64,000 nucleotides of DNA from the NCBI GenBank assembly GCA_016213675.1, contig JACQZW010000018.1, forward strand, positions 1 through 64,000, read 5' to 3'. Each line of letters starts with the position of its first letter. Positions within the stretch are counted from its first letter, which is position 1. This DNA comes from Acidobacteriota bacterium. GTDB lineage: Bacteria > Acidobacteriota > Thermoanaerobaculia > Thermoanaerobaculales > Thermoanaerobaculaceae. Below, one piece after another: positions 24,828 to 33,010 of this stretch. The notes beneath the pieces were generated by a model. It did no database searches. It was not told the DNA's origin and saw only the letters and a list, made by a program, of their open reading frames with translations. A program made the translations under genes and the position numbers.

Positions 24828-25276
24828 GCGAGACGAAGAAGGTTCTGGTCAACCATCCCGACGGGCGGATTTGCGAGGTGCCGGTCGACGTGCTCGACGG
24901 CTACGTCGTGCCGCCGGAGCGCGTGAAGGAGCTGGCGCGTGCGGCAGGCGGGAGGGTCGTCTCGGAGGGTCCGCCCGTTCCGGCCGAGGGGCCGGCGGGC
25001 GAGCACCCGGACCGGTCGCTGGTGCTTCCGGCGAGCGGGCAGAGCGTGGTGTTCAACTTCTACCTGGGCCCCCAGGCGAAGCTGGCGCTGCACGCCACGG
25101 GCCCGGGCGCCCCGGCCAAGGAGGGCGCGGACGTCGAGGGCTACCACATGGACATCGATGCGATGGGCTCGATGACGCTGCACACCGACTGGCGCGTCGG
25201 CCCGTACATCGACAAGTCCGGGCGCCCCGGCTTCGGCCCGCATTCGCACGATCCCGTGGCCGGCAACGCGCAGTAG
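24824..25276 (+). CDS. 150-residue protein, candidate substrate of the protease/exporter cluster
   Basis: A small acidic-to-neutral protein starting MSETKKVLVNHPDGRICEVP at ATG24824, overlapping the ABC transporter stop by four bases (ATGA). There is no signal peptide or membrane segment. Residues about 1-50 form a compact unit, residues 50-65 are a Pro/Gly-rich linker, and 67-150 are beta-like (VVFNFYLGPQAKLALHATG) ending in a His/Gly/Pro-rich tail (GYHMDIDAMG, DWRVGPYIDKSGRPG, FGPHSHDPV). It has only one cysteine, so lanthionine chemistry is unlikely. The position after a subtilase and an exporter lacking a peptidase domain suggests exported cargo, a precursor, or an exporter accessory. I do not recognise the family. 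Confidence 0.7.
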   Translation: MSETKKVLVNHPDGRICEVPVDVLDGYVVPPERVKELARAAGGRVVSEGPPVPAEGPAGEHPDRSLVLPASGQSVVFNFYLGPQAKLALHATGPGAPAKEGADVEGYHMDIDAMGSMTLHTDWRVGPYIDKSGRPGFGPHSHDPVAGNAQ

Positions 25277-25345
25277 GTCGGCGGTCGGCGGTCGGCGGTC
25301 GAGGGTCGGCGGGCGGCGGGGGCGCTCCGTGCGGCCCGCCGCTGA
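25277..25345. repeat. GTCGGCG tandem repeat and GC hairpin after the operon
   Basis: GGTCGGC units are repeated about four times from 25277, followed by CGGCGGGC and GCCCGCCG arms that can pair around a 19-base loop. The same unit, inverted, occurs at 46941-46966 right at another stop codon. It may act as a terminator-like or REP-type element at the end of the 15592-25276 gene set; no U-run follows. Confidence 0.5.
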
Positions 25346-25459
25346 CGGAAGATAGTCCTTGCGCGCGGCGTGTTCGTCCCGCAGACTTCCTTCAATCAGG
25401 GAATTCGCGCGCAGGGGAGTCGGGGTGACCTCCCGGAGCGCGGAGTCGGGGAGGACGCC

Positions 25460-28400
25460 ATGAACCGAGCTACGCTGCGGCTGGGGTTCCTCGCGGTGGC
25501 GATTGGCTGCGCCGATCGGCCAGCCGACTTTGCCCGGGGGGGGGGGGATACGGATCCGACCGTAGCCTCGCTGACGCTTGACCGTGCCGGGGGGACCTTC
25601 GTGCACGGCTCGGTCAGCCTCGTCGTCCCCGAGGGCGCGCTCTCCGGCCCGACAACCATCACGCTGAAGGAGGTCGAGGGGCCACCGCACGGGGCGGTCG
25701 GCTCCGCATGGGAGTTCGGACCGGACGGCCTCTTGTTCCGCATCCCGGCCACGCTCACCGTCGCCTACGATCCCGGCTCGCTTCCGCCCGGCATCGAGGC
25801 GTCGTCGCTTCGGCTGGCGGTGCGGGACGGTCCGCGGTGGCGCGCGCTCGAAAGACCGGGCCGCGAGGGCGCGGAGGAGCAAGTCGTGGGCACGGTGCTG
25901 CACTTCAGCACGTACGGGATCGTGCCGGATCCGCGGGAAACCGAGGGGACGGGAACGCGGTGGGAGGCGAACGGTGTCGTGGCCGAAACGTCGACCGACG
26001 CGTGGGGGAGGCTGTACGTCTCGCCGGCCGCGATCAGCATGTTCGTCCAGGCAGACGCGGCGGGCCCGATGACGCTGACGCTGTCCGGACTCCCGACGGA
26101 CGAGGCCAACCACCTTTATGTCGACGGCTACGGCACGCACGTCGTGGTGGCGCCCTCCGCCGGCGGCGTCGCGACAGTGGAACTCGACAGCGCGCGGCCG
26201 CACTTCCTCTGGGTCCAGCCGGGACCTGGGACCACGTTCCTCGGCGGCGCCGGGGACCAATGCCACCTGGTCGGAGTGCGCGCCGGCAACACGTGCACCC
26301 TGACACGGGACGTGGTCGGGGCGATCAGCATCGAGGCCGCCGGCCAGGAGCTGGATTGTGCGGGCCATCGCATCACGCAGGATCCGTTCAAGCCCGAATC
26401 GGGGATTGGCGTTCTGGTGAGCGCGTTCCAGCGGCCGATCTCTAACGTGGCGATCCGCAACTGTCGCATCGGGGCGCCGGGCTTGGGTTTCTTCCAGGCA
26501 GTGGACGTCGTCGGCGCGCCCGGGGTGGAAATCGCGGACTCGGTGTTCGAGGACAACATGCTGGGGATCTACCTGCAGGCGGCGAACGGCGCCCGGCTCC
26601 TGGGCAACCGCTTCGAGGGCGCCGGGAACTACGCCATCCAGGTGTATGAGGGTTCCACCGACGGCGTGATTTCGGACAACCGGGTGGAGTTCGCGGGCGG
26701 CATCGAGCCGGGCGCGATCGTGCTGAAGGGCGGAAAGCCCGGCTCGTCGACCAACTTCACCTCGCGGATCAGCGTTCGTGACAACCGCATCGTGGGTGGG
26801 ACGTTGGGAATAGGTTTGGTGGCGGCGAAGGACAACGAGCTGACGGGGAACGAGATCGACGGCGCCGCCCGCGCGCTGTGGCTCGGCCCCGACGGCTGGC
26901 CGAATCGCGTTTGGTGGAACAACATCCATGGCTCCGCGGAGTGGGCCGTCTGGGCCGACTTCGGGCCGGCGGAGCTGTCGGATGCGGGGCGCGGAAACTG
27001 GTGGGGCCATGGGTGCCCGGGCCCGTTGTTTTGGCCGGGAATCGATTCCTCGACCCTGAACGTCCGCGATAGCCACGCGTATGGAGGACGCGACGAATGG
27101 GCTGCGGGCGGCGGTCCGGGCTGCACGGGCGACCACGATGGCGACACGATGCCCGACGCATCGGACAACTGTCCCGACGTCCCGAACCCGGGGCAGGAGG
27201 ACGGAGACGGCATCGGAGAGGGCGATGCATGCGACGCGACGGCGCCGGCACCTCCGATCGTGAGTTCTCCTGCGCAGGGCGTCATCTTGACGACCTCAGA
27301 CGTCGTGGTGCGCGGGACCGCGGAGTCCGGCGCGATGGTGCGCATGTTCCTGGACGACACGTTGTTCGCGTCGGCAGCTGCGGAGGTGGACGGTCAGTTC
27401 ACGTCGACGTTCTGGGCACTTGCCGACGGAATCCACCGCCTACAGGCGGATGCCGCGGACGCGGCGGGCAACGTGTCCGGGACGTGCGACTTGGTGATCT
27501 TCACGGTCCACACGGTGCCCCCGTCTCCTCCTCTGATCCTGTCACCACGTCCACTCGAGCTGATCACCACATCGCAACTTGCGGTCGAAGGCGCCGCGAC
27601 CGCCGCCGCGGAGGTCAGGTTGTTGGTAGACGGGCTGGCCATGACCTCGGTTCCTGTCGAGGACACGAGGGGATGGTCCGCGGAGAGCGTCGGCCCGCTC
27701 ACCGCCGGAGTGCATTCCCTGGTGGCTCAGTCGGTTGACAGCTGGGGCTTGGTGTCGGCCCCGTCCGAGGAGATTCGGATTCTCGTGCAGCCTGTCGAGG
27801 GCGCGGCGCCCGTCGTCGGAGGTCGAGGGAAGTTGCGGCTCGTCGAGCTGCGGGACGATCCTGATCCCTTCATCGCGGGGGTCGAGAATGTCGAGTTTTC
27901 GCTCCGCGCTGAGTCGGACGCGGTGCACGCGTTGGGAGGCCGCTCCACGCGGAATCACGCGTTTACGCTCCGCGCACACTGGACGGTCGAGGATGCAAGA
28001 ACGGGCGCCGAACTCCGGACGATCAACGCAAGTGGAGCGGTGAACCCAACTCACGGGCGGGACGACTCCGTCGTCAGCGGCGAGGTCGTGACCGTGTGGG
28101 ACGGCCGGGACAGCGGCGGATCCTTGGTACCGCAGGCGAGGCAACTCGCTGTTCACGTCCGCGTAGAGTTGGTCCGGAGCTACATCGGTCATGGCACCGG
28201 ATCGCCGTGCAGCAGGGACGAGGAGGTCCGAACGGACGTTCCCGGGTGGCCATCATGCCTCGTCGACTCCGTCGAGCTGCGCATGGCGAGCACGACGATG
28301 GCGATTCCTGCTCCGTCCTTGCCCACGGCGTCGATTCGGATCGAGCGCGGCTGGACGCTTCGCGAGGCCGTGGCTGTTCGCTTCCTCGCCCAGGATCGGT

Positions 28401-29665
28401 ACGGCGTGGTCGGCGTGCTTCGGGGAAGCCCGGCCACCGGAGGGCCGGAGGCCCATCGCGTCGTCTTCTGGGTGATCGAAGGTGACAGTACGGCGAGCGC
28501 GTCGTACGGCCACGTCATCTCTGACCCTGCCGGAGTGGAGATCTGGCGGAACCTGGGAAGTGCCGCCGAACCGACGCGACACGAGATCCGAGGACTGCGG
28601 GCGGCACCGTCGCAGTCCGGCGACGGTTGCGCGATTCTGGCGTGGCGCTACGAGGTCAACCCGCCCGAGTCCTGCGACGACACCCCGTCGGGTCGGCGGT
28701 GTGTCGTCGAGCGGATCGGCAGCGGCGCGATCTGTCCTGATGGCACCATCGCCTGGCCCGCCGGGAACGCGGACGTGACGTTCGGCAACCGTTGGGACGA
28801 CCCCCGCATCGAGCGGGTCTGGATCTACGGCCCTGCCATGGCTGCGCGGAACGGTGAGTTCGTCGTGGCTGCTTCGGCCGGTTCGAATGCCTTCTGGCGC
28901 GTCCGTCGAGTTGGGGATGGATCGAACCTCGGCGGGATCCAGAACTGCTGGCCCGACACCGTTGCCTGCGACGAAGGGCTGCCGGCAGGTCACCCCGTGC
29001 CGGAACTGCCTCAGTTGGTGTGGCATCCCGGCATGGGGCGGTACCTGCTGGGTGTCGTACTGCGTGACCCGCGAATCTCGATAGGGTGTGTCGTGGGCAC
29101 GCGAGTCGAGACCGACGGCACGCCGTTGGGGCCGTGTCTCGAGGGGGAGAGCCGACGATTCCACGGCGCCATCGCACTGCCCGACCTTCCCCATGAGATA
29201 TTCCTGTCGCATGCGGCGAATCCGCGCAATCCTGCCCAGAACATCGTCTTCGCGAGCGACCACCGAGTCGTCTGGCTGGACTGGACGGGGTCGGTGCTTC
29301 TGGATGCGGCCAATCCGCAGCTCGATGTGGGAATACGAGCCGTTTGCGAGGACTGGCGGATCGGTGCGGGGTCAACGGTCGCGCGGGCTTTCCGATGGAC
29401 AGCGGGCGTAATGAACCCGTACGATCCGTGGTGCACGACACCCTCGGCATGGGCTCGTTGTCTGGCTTCGATCGACTCGTTCCATGATCCCCTTGCCACC
29501 GAGGAGTTGGTGTACCGCGCAACGCCGGCCCCGGCCGCACACGGCCGGCGATTCGATTGGTTCCTTGCCGACGATTGCGCGTCGGCGGGCACCTTCGACG
29601 ATCCTGAGATGATGTTGATCGACCCGGGCTACCGCGGCATCGTGGTCTACATGGTGGGGTACTAG
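25460..29665 (+). CDS. Giant surface lipoprotein: ZU5-like, beta-helix, calcium-binding and Ig-like domains
   Basis: A 1401-residue protein from ATG25460 behind GGGGAGGACGCC. The short signal LGFLAVAIGC ends in a lipobox. Residues about 35-165 resemble a ZU5 domain (GGTFVHGSVSLVVPEGALSG). Residues 280-520 are a right-handed beta-helix of the NosD/PbH1 kind (LDCAGHRITQD, NVAIRNCRIG, GIYLQAANGARLLGNRFEGAG). A thrombospondin-3-type Asp-rich segment (GDHDGDTMPDASDNCPDVPN) near 555-590 probably binds calcium. Two Ig-like modules (ILTTSDVVVRGTAESGAMVRM and a similar one) follow. The last 550 residues show no known domain. Base composition is lower in GC than the flanking genes, especially in the second half. 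It is likely a cell-surface adhesin or polysaccharide-binding protein. Confidence 0.82.
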   Translation: MNRATLRLGFLAVAIGCADRPADFARGGGDTDPTVASLTLDRAGGTFVHGSVSLVVPEGALSGPTTITLKEVEGPPHGAVGSAWEFGPDGLLFRIPATLTVAYDPGSLPPGIEASSLRLAVRDGPRWRALERPGREGAEEQVVGTVLHFSTYGIVPDPRETEGTGTRWEANGVVAETSTDAWGRLYVSPAAISMFVQADAAGPMTLTLSGLPTDEANHLYVDGYGTHVVVAPSAGGVATVELDSARPHFLWVQPGPGTTFLGGAGDQCHLVGVRAGNTCTLTRDVVGAISIEAAGQELDCAGHRITQDPFKPESGIGVLVSAFQRPISNVAIRNCRIGAPGLGFFQAVDVVGAPGVEIADSVFEDNMLGIYLQAANGARLLGNRFEGAGNYAIQVYEGSTDGVISDNRVEFAGGIEPGAIVLKGGKPGSSTNFTSRISVRDNRIVGGTLGIGLVAAKDNELTGNEIDGAARALWLGPDGWPNRVWWNNIHGSAEWAVWADFGPAELSDAGRGNWWGHGCPGPLFWPGIDSSTLNVRDSHAYGGRDEWAAGGGPGCTGDHDGDTMPDASDNCPDVPNPGQEDGDGIGEGDACDATAPAPPIVSSPAQGVILTTSDVVVRGTAESGAMVRMFLDDTLFASAAAEVDGQFTSTFWALADGIHRLQADAADAAGNVSGTCDLVIFTVHTVPPSPPLILSPRPLELITTSQLAVEGAATAAAEVRLLVDGLAMTSVPVEDTRGWSAESVGPLTAGVHSLVAQSVDSWGLVSAPSEEIRILVQPVEGAAPVVGGRGKLRLVELRDDPDPFIAGVENVEFSLRAESDAVHALGGRSTRNHAFTLRAHWTVEDARTGAELRTINASGAVNPTHGRDDSVVSGEVVTVWDGRDSGGSLVPQARQLAVHVRVELVRSYIGHGTGSPCSRDEEVRTDVPGWPSCLVDSVELRMASTTMAIPAPSLPTASIRIERGWTLREAVAVRFLAQDRYGVVGVLRGSPATGGPEAHRVVFWVIEGDSTASASYGHVISDPAGVEIWRNLGSAAEPTRHEIRGLRAAPSQSGDGCAILAWRYEVNPPESCDDTPSGRRCVVERIGSGAICPDGTIAWPAGNADVTFGNRWDDPRIERVWIYGPAMAARNGEFVVAASAGSNAFWRVRRVGDGSNLGGIQNCWPDTVACDEGLPAGHPVPELPQLVWHPGMGRYLLGVVLRDPRISIGCVVGTRVETDGTPLGPCLEGESRRFHGAIALPDLPHEIFLSHAANPRNPAQNIVFASDHRVVWLDWTGSVLLDAANPQLDVGIRAVCEDWRIGAGSTVARAFRWTAGVMNPYDPWCTTPSAWARCLASIDSFHDPLATEELVYRATPAPAAHGRRFDWFLADDCASAGTFDDPEMMLIDPGYRGIVVYMVGY

Positions 29666-29668
29666 TCG

Positions 29669-30769
29669 ATGCCATTCGCCCGTCGCCGGAAGGATCATCC
29701 CCGGCCTACGAGCCGCCGGCTCCCCGCGACCATCGTCTGCGTTGTGCTTGTGGGGCTAGTCGCCGTCCAATGCTACTCCTCGTCCGGAGAGGGCCGAGAC
29801 GTTCCGGCGGATCCGGGCGAGGAATTGGATCAACGGCACGACTGCGAGCCCGGATGCGAACCGTGGGCAGATTGCGGCGACGATGGATGTGGCGGGTCCT
29901 GTGGCAGATGCAGCGAGGGCGAGGCGTGCGGCACGGCTCGAGTATGCGTCCCCGCTCCATGCGCGCGGTCAGTCCTCGTCCCCGCCGGCGATTTCATGAT
30001 GGGATCAGATTCCCTGCGTCCGCCTGCCGTACCGCGATGGTCTCCGATGCACCGCGTGTCGCTGTCGTCCTTCCGCATCGCCGCTTGCGAGGTCACGAAT
30101 GCCGAGTACGCAGCGTGCGCAGCCGCTGGTGCCTGCACCGCACCGTACGAGACTCGTAGCCTCACTCGCGAGGACTACTTTGGAGCGGCCGACTACCGCC
30201 ACTTCCCCGTCATCTTCGTGGACTGGTACCAGTCCGATGCCTACTGTCGTTGGGTTCGCGGGCGACTTCCAAGCGAGGCCATGTGGGAGAAGGCGGCCCG
30301 CGGCGGTTGCGAGCTACGTGCTGGCTCCGACTGCACGACTGAAGACGCTGTCGACTGGCCCTGGGGCAGCGCCGATCCGACGTGTGACCACGCAAACGCC
30401 GCCGTCATCGTCGAGAGGGATGGCGGTCCGGAACGCTTGGCGTGCGTCGGGGATCCGACAGGCTCGGGCGACACGGATCGCGTGGGCCTGCGCCCAGCCG
30501 GCGCGTCGCTCTACGGGGCACTGGATCTGATCGGCAACGTCCGGGAGTGGAACTCCGATTGGTATACGGACGGAGACGACTACTGGGATCTCGGCGCCGA
30601 CCCGGACGGAGTGCGCGTGGACCCGGAAGGAACCGACAGCGGCGCGACGAAGGCGCAACGCGGCGATACCTTCGGTGGAACGGAACCACTCTGGACCCGA
30701 GACTTCTCGCCACCGGTGCTATTTCCGCAATCGGGCGGCGGCTTCCGATGCGCGTGGCAGGGCGAGTAG
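29669..30769 (+). CDS. Lipoprotein with formylglycine-generating-enzyme-like (SUMF1) domain
   Basis: A 366-residue protein starting 3 bases after the stop of the giant lipoprotein, so surely co-transcribed. A signal anchor (TIVCVVLVGLVAVQC) carries a lipobox cysteine; a Cys-rich Stig1/EGF-like segment (CEPWADCGDDGCGGSCGRC) follows. Residues about 105-360 are an FGE-sulfatase domain: VPAGDFMMGSDS, FRIAACEVTNAEYAAC, PVIFVDWYQSDAYCRWVRGRLPSEAMWEKAARGG (in pieces), NVREWNSDWY and GGGFRCAW. Many bacterial proteins with this fold are not sulfatase activators; no sulfatase is nearby, so a carbohydrate-binding or structural role is as likely. Like its neighbour it has lower GC than the rest of the window. 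Confidence 0.85.
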   Translation: MPFARRRKDHPRPTSRRLPATIVCVVLVGLVAVQCYSSSGEGRDVPADPGEELDQRHDCEPGCEPWADCGDDGCGGSCGRCSEGEACGTARVCVPAPCARSVLVPAGDFMMGSDSLRPPAVPRWSPMHRVSLSSFRIAACEVTNAEYAACAAAGACTAPYETRSLTREDYFGAADYRHFPVIFVDWYQSDAYCRWVRGRLPSEAMWEKAARGGCELRAGSDCTTEDAVDWPWGSADPTCDHANAAVIVERDGGPERLACVGDPTGSGDTDRVGLRPAGASLYGALDLIGNVREWNSDWYTDGDDYWDLGADPDGVRVDPEGTDSGATKAQRGDTFGGTEPLWTRDFSPPVLFPQSGGGFRCAWQGE

Positions 30770-30939
30770 GTAGGGATTCTCGCAGCCCGCAGCGGTCGAA
30801 GATGGGCAATCGTCCGGTCGGGGCACGGGGGACAGGGGGCGTGAAGACCGACCCCGCTCCTGCGGGTGGCACGAACTCGCAAGATGCGGGATCTGCAGCC
30901 AAGTCCGAATGAGGTCGCCTCGATGCAGCCCGCACCACC

Positions 30940-31389
30940 TCACCGCTCCTGCCGCCCATCACTGCTTGCTCGGTGCGGCACGGCGGCGGCCACCAGGTAG
31001 AAGACGACGTCCGGGTCATCGATGGGGACGTGCGAGAGCGCGGCACCCGCCACCGCGGAAGACCTGAGCTCCACGGGCTCGGCGGGGAGCGGCGCGAGGC
31101 CGGCGGCGATCAGCAGGGGGTTGTCGGACAGGGGGGCGGCGGCGACGACGACATCGTTCGGGCCTTCGACTGAAGGAGTTCGTACGGGGTCCGTCGCGCG
31201 GCGGTCCGGGCCGGTGGACGGCCAGAGCAGGATCGCGGCAACGGCTGCCGCTGCGGCGGCGACGGCGAGGCGCAGCGGCCAGACGGGCCGCGCGGGAGGG
31301 TCCTGCTCGCCGAGCCGGTGGCGAAGGCGCTCCAGCCCGCCGGGCGGCGGGTCCAGTCGTTCGAAGGCGGCGTTCCAACGGGGCTTCAT
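30940..31389 (-). CDS. Probable membrane anti-sigma factor
   Basis: A 149-residue protein whose ATG at 31389 overlaps the sigma-factor stop by four bases (ATGA). The first 35 residues (FERLDPPPGGLERLRHRL) are a soluble, helical cytoplasmic part. One membrane helix (LRLAVAAAAAAVAAILLW, about residues 39-56) follows, then an extracytoplasmic tail of about 90 residues. This topology and the coupling to an ECF sigma gene indicate an anti-sigma factor that holds the sigma factor at the membrane. The zinc-binding HxxxCxxC motif of ZAS-type anti-sigma factors is absent, so it is a non-ZAS type, or an envelope protein merely co-regulated. The 170-base gap beyond its stop holds a G-run-rich tract and no gene. 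Confidence 0.7.
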   Translation of the reverse strand: MKPRWNAAFERLDPPPGGLERLRHRLGEQDPPARPVWPLRLAVAAAAAAVAAILLWPSTGPDRRATDPVRTPSVEGPNDVVVAAAPLSDNPLLIAAGLAPLPAEPVELRSSAVAGAALSHVPIDDPDVVFYLVAAAVPHRASSDGRQER

Positions 31390-31961
31390 CGTTCATCTCC
31401 CAGGCGCTCGCGCAGGACGGCGAGGGCCTTGTTGCGGCGCGAGGCGACGGTGCCGGGCGGGATGCCGAGCGTCGCGGCGACCTGGTCGTAGGACAGCTCG
31501 GAGAACTCGCAGAGCATCACCACCCGCCGCAGACGGTCGGGCAGCGCTTCGACCGCGGCGCGGATCGCCGCATCCCGCGCACGATCGTCCGGCCCGGTCG
31601 CCGGCGCCTCGGCCTCGCCACCGCGCTCGAACAGGGCCTCCAGCGACAGCCAGCGCCGCAGGCGCTGCGCGCGCAGGCGGTTGGAAGCGAGGTTCAGCGC
31701 CGTGCGGTACAGCAGGGCCTCGACGGTCTCCATCCGCACGACGTCGCGCCGGCGCCAGACGCGGACGAAGGCGTCCTGCACGACCTCCTGCGCGTCGGCG
31801 CGGTTCCACAGCCAGCGGTAGACGACGTTGAACATGGGCTTCTCGAGGCGGGCGTAGAGGGACTCGAGGCGTGCGGCGTCGAGCGACGTCGTCTCGGCGG
31901 CGGGGGCGTCCGCGGCGGCGGCCGCGACGGAGCGATCGGGGATGGCGGCCTCGGCGAGCAT
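31386..31961 (-). CDS. ECF-family RNA polymerase sigma factor
   Basis: A 191-residue sigma-70 family protein. Region 2 covers about residues 32-95 (LEKPMFNVVYRWLWNRADAQEVVQDAFVRVWRR in pieces, with the DAQEVVQDAF core). Region 4 covers about 135-185 (ALPDRLRRVVMLCEFSELSYDQVAATLG in pieces, then PPGTVASRRNKALAVLRERL as the helix-turn-helix). Regions 1 and 3 are missing, as in all ECF factors. The Ala-rich N-terminal 30 residues are probably disordered. It is translated between a lipoprotein gene (9 bases upstream) and the presumptive anti-sigma gene (4-base overlap). The operon layout suggests an envelope-responsive regulator that also controls its own operon. Confidence 0.92.
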   Translation of the reverse strand: MLAEAAIPDRSVAAAAADAPAAETTSLDAARLESLYARLEKPMFNVVYRWLWNRADAQEVVQDAFVRVWRRRDVVRMETVEALLYRTALNLASNRLRAQRLRRWLSLEALFERGGEAEAPATGPDDRARDAAIRAAVEALPDRLRRVVMLCEFSELSYDQVAATLGIPPGTVASRRNKALAVLRERLGDER

Positions 31962-31970
31962 CCCGGCCCG

Positions 31971-32843
31971 TCAGTCGGCGGAGCCCATGATCTCGGCGCG
32001 GACCACGTAGTACAGCAGCGCGTCCTGGACGGGCTCGGGCGCGCCGGGGCCCACGTACGCGAGGGCGGCTTCGTGCTCGTCGTAGCCGACCTGGCCGAGG
32101 ACGACGAACTTGCCCGGCTCGAGCTGCACGCGGGTGCGGAGATTGCCGACGGCGCCGACGTTCAGGTCCGCGATGACGCGATCGCCGATGCGCGCGACGC
32201 GCTGCTCGATGTGCGCCTTGCGTCCCCCGACCTCGGCCCACTCGCCTTCCATGGACGCGAGGCGGACCTCGTCGACGAGCCGCAGGTCCAACGGCCCCTG
32301 GCTGCGCATGATCGCATCCATCGCCACGGCGCCCTCGCCCAGCCGTTCCATGCCGGAGGCCTGCGCGGCGGGCCGGCCGAGGACCAGCCAGTAGTGGAGC
32401 TGGATCGTCGCGGGAGGGGGCGGCGGCGGCGCGTCGGCCAGCGACTTCATCGTCTCGGAAACACCTTCCTGGATCGACTCGGGCGCGACGACGATCACGC
32501 GATCCCCCGGCGCGAGCGTCACGCGGCCGATCGGGTGCTCGCCTTCGACGAGCAGATCGCGGAGCAGCCCGACGACCCGTTCGCCCAGGCCGCGCGGAAG
32601 AGGATAGGTGGCGAGCACGGGCCGCCCGGGGTCGGCCGGACGCTCCGCGGCCCCTTCGGTGCGGTTGGCAGGGGCGCCCACGACATGCGTCTGCACCTTG
32701 GGCAGGGCCGGTGCGGACGCGGCAGGCGGCGGCGGCGCTTGCGGTCCGCTATCGGCGCCCCAGTCGCTGCTGCGACAAGATGCCGACAGCACGGGCAAGA
32801 GCAGGACCGACAGGAACGATGTGGTTCGCACGAGCTTGTTCAT
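31971..32843 (-). CDS. Lipoprotein of unknown function in the ECF operon
   Basis: A 290-residue lipoprotein. Although the frame is open to 33014, ATG32843 follows GGAGGAGACGAAG and starts a clean signal peptide (TTSFLSVLLLPVLSASC) with lipobox cysteine. A Pro/Ala-rich linker is followed by a folded domain (about residues 75-290) with segments RPVLATYPLPRGLGERVVGLLRDLL, VTLAPGDRVIVVAPESIQEGV and KFVVLGQVGYDE (in pieces). The ending has a faint resemblance to secretin-type domains (beta strands around VRLASMEGEWAEVGG), too weak to assign. It is the first gene of the sigma/anti-sigma operon and may be the envelope sensor or an effector of the regulon. Confidence 0.68.
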   Translation of the reverse strand: MNKLVRTTSFLSVLLLPVLSASCRSSDWGADSGPQAPPPPAASAPALPKVQTHVVGAPANRTEGAAERPADPGRPVLATYPLPRGLGERVVGLLRDLLVEGEHPIGRVTLAPGDRVIVVAPESIQEGVSETMKSLADAPPPPPPATIQLHYWLVLGRPAAQASGMERLGEGAVAMDAIMRSQGPLDLRLVDEVRLASMEGEWAEVGGRKAHIEQRVARIGDRVIADLNVGAVGNLRTRVQLEPGKFVVLGQVGYDEHEAALAYVGPGAPEPVQDALLYYVVRAEIMGSAD

Positions 32844-32899
32844 CTTCGTCTCCTCCGATCGTGGCGCCTTCGGGCGCGCTTCCGGCTTTCGTCCCCTAC

Positions 32900-32921
32900 T
32901 ACACGCGACCCACCCGATTCC
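32900..32921 (-). promoter_or_regulatory. Possible ECF-type promoter of the sigma operon
   Basis: On the minus strand GGAATC (32916-32921) is followed 10 bases later by CGTGTA (32900-32905), 57 bases before ATG32843. The GGAAT box resembles ECF -35 elements, but the spacing to CGTGTA is shorter than the usual 16-17. If the -10 is instead placed 16 bases away, it falls on GTAGTA. Autoregulation is plausible but unproven. Confidence 0.25.
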
Positions 32922-32963
32922 TTCACGGCTGCAGGCCGCGTGGAGTGAGGGAAGGGAAGTTCG

Positions 32964-33000
32964 CGCAAAGAACGCAAAGGGACGCAAAGGACGCAAAGAG
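32964..33000. repeat. ACGCAAAG tandem repeat
   Basis: Four CGCAAAG units at irregular 9-10 base spacing lie between the FHA gene stop and the ECF operon start. This is a recognisable dispersed element type (CGCAAAG/CGCAGAG) that recurs in degenerate form at 36281-36306. Confidence 0.6.
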
Positions 33001-33010
33001 GGAGGGAACT

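Noticed and set aside
29669-30769. Active sulfatase-modifying enzyme
   Set aside because: No sulfatase gene nearby and the fold is common in non-enzymatic surface proteins, so I kept the neutral domain name.
30770-30939. Small gene between the sulfatase-like and anti-sigma genes
   Set aside because: No frame with a ribosome binding site or plausible composition; the region is a G-run-rich convergent gap.
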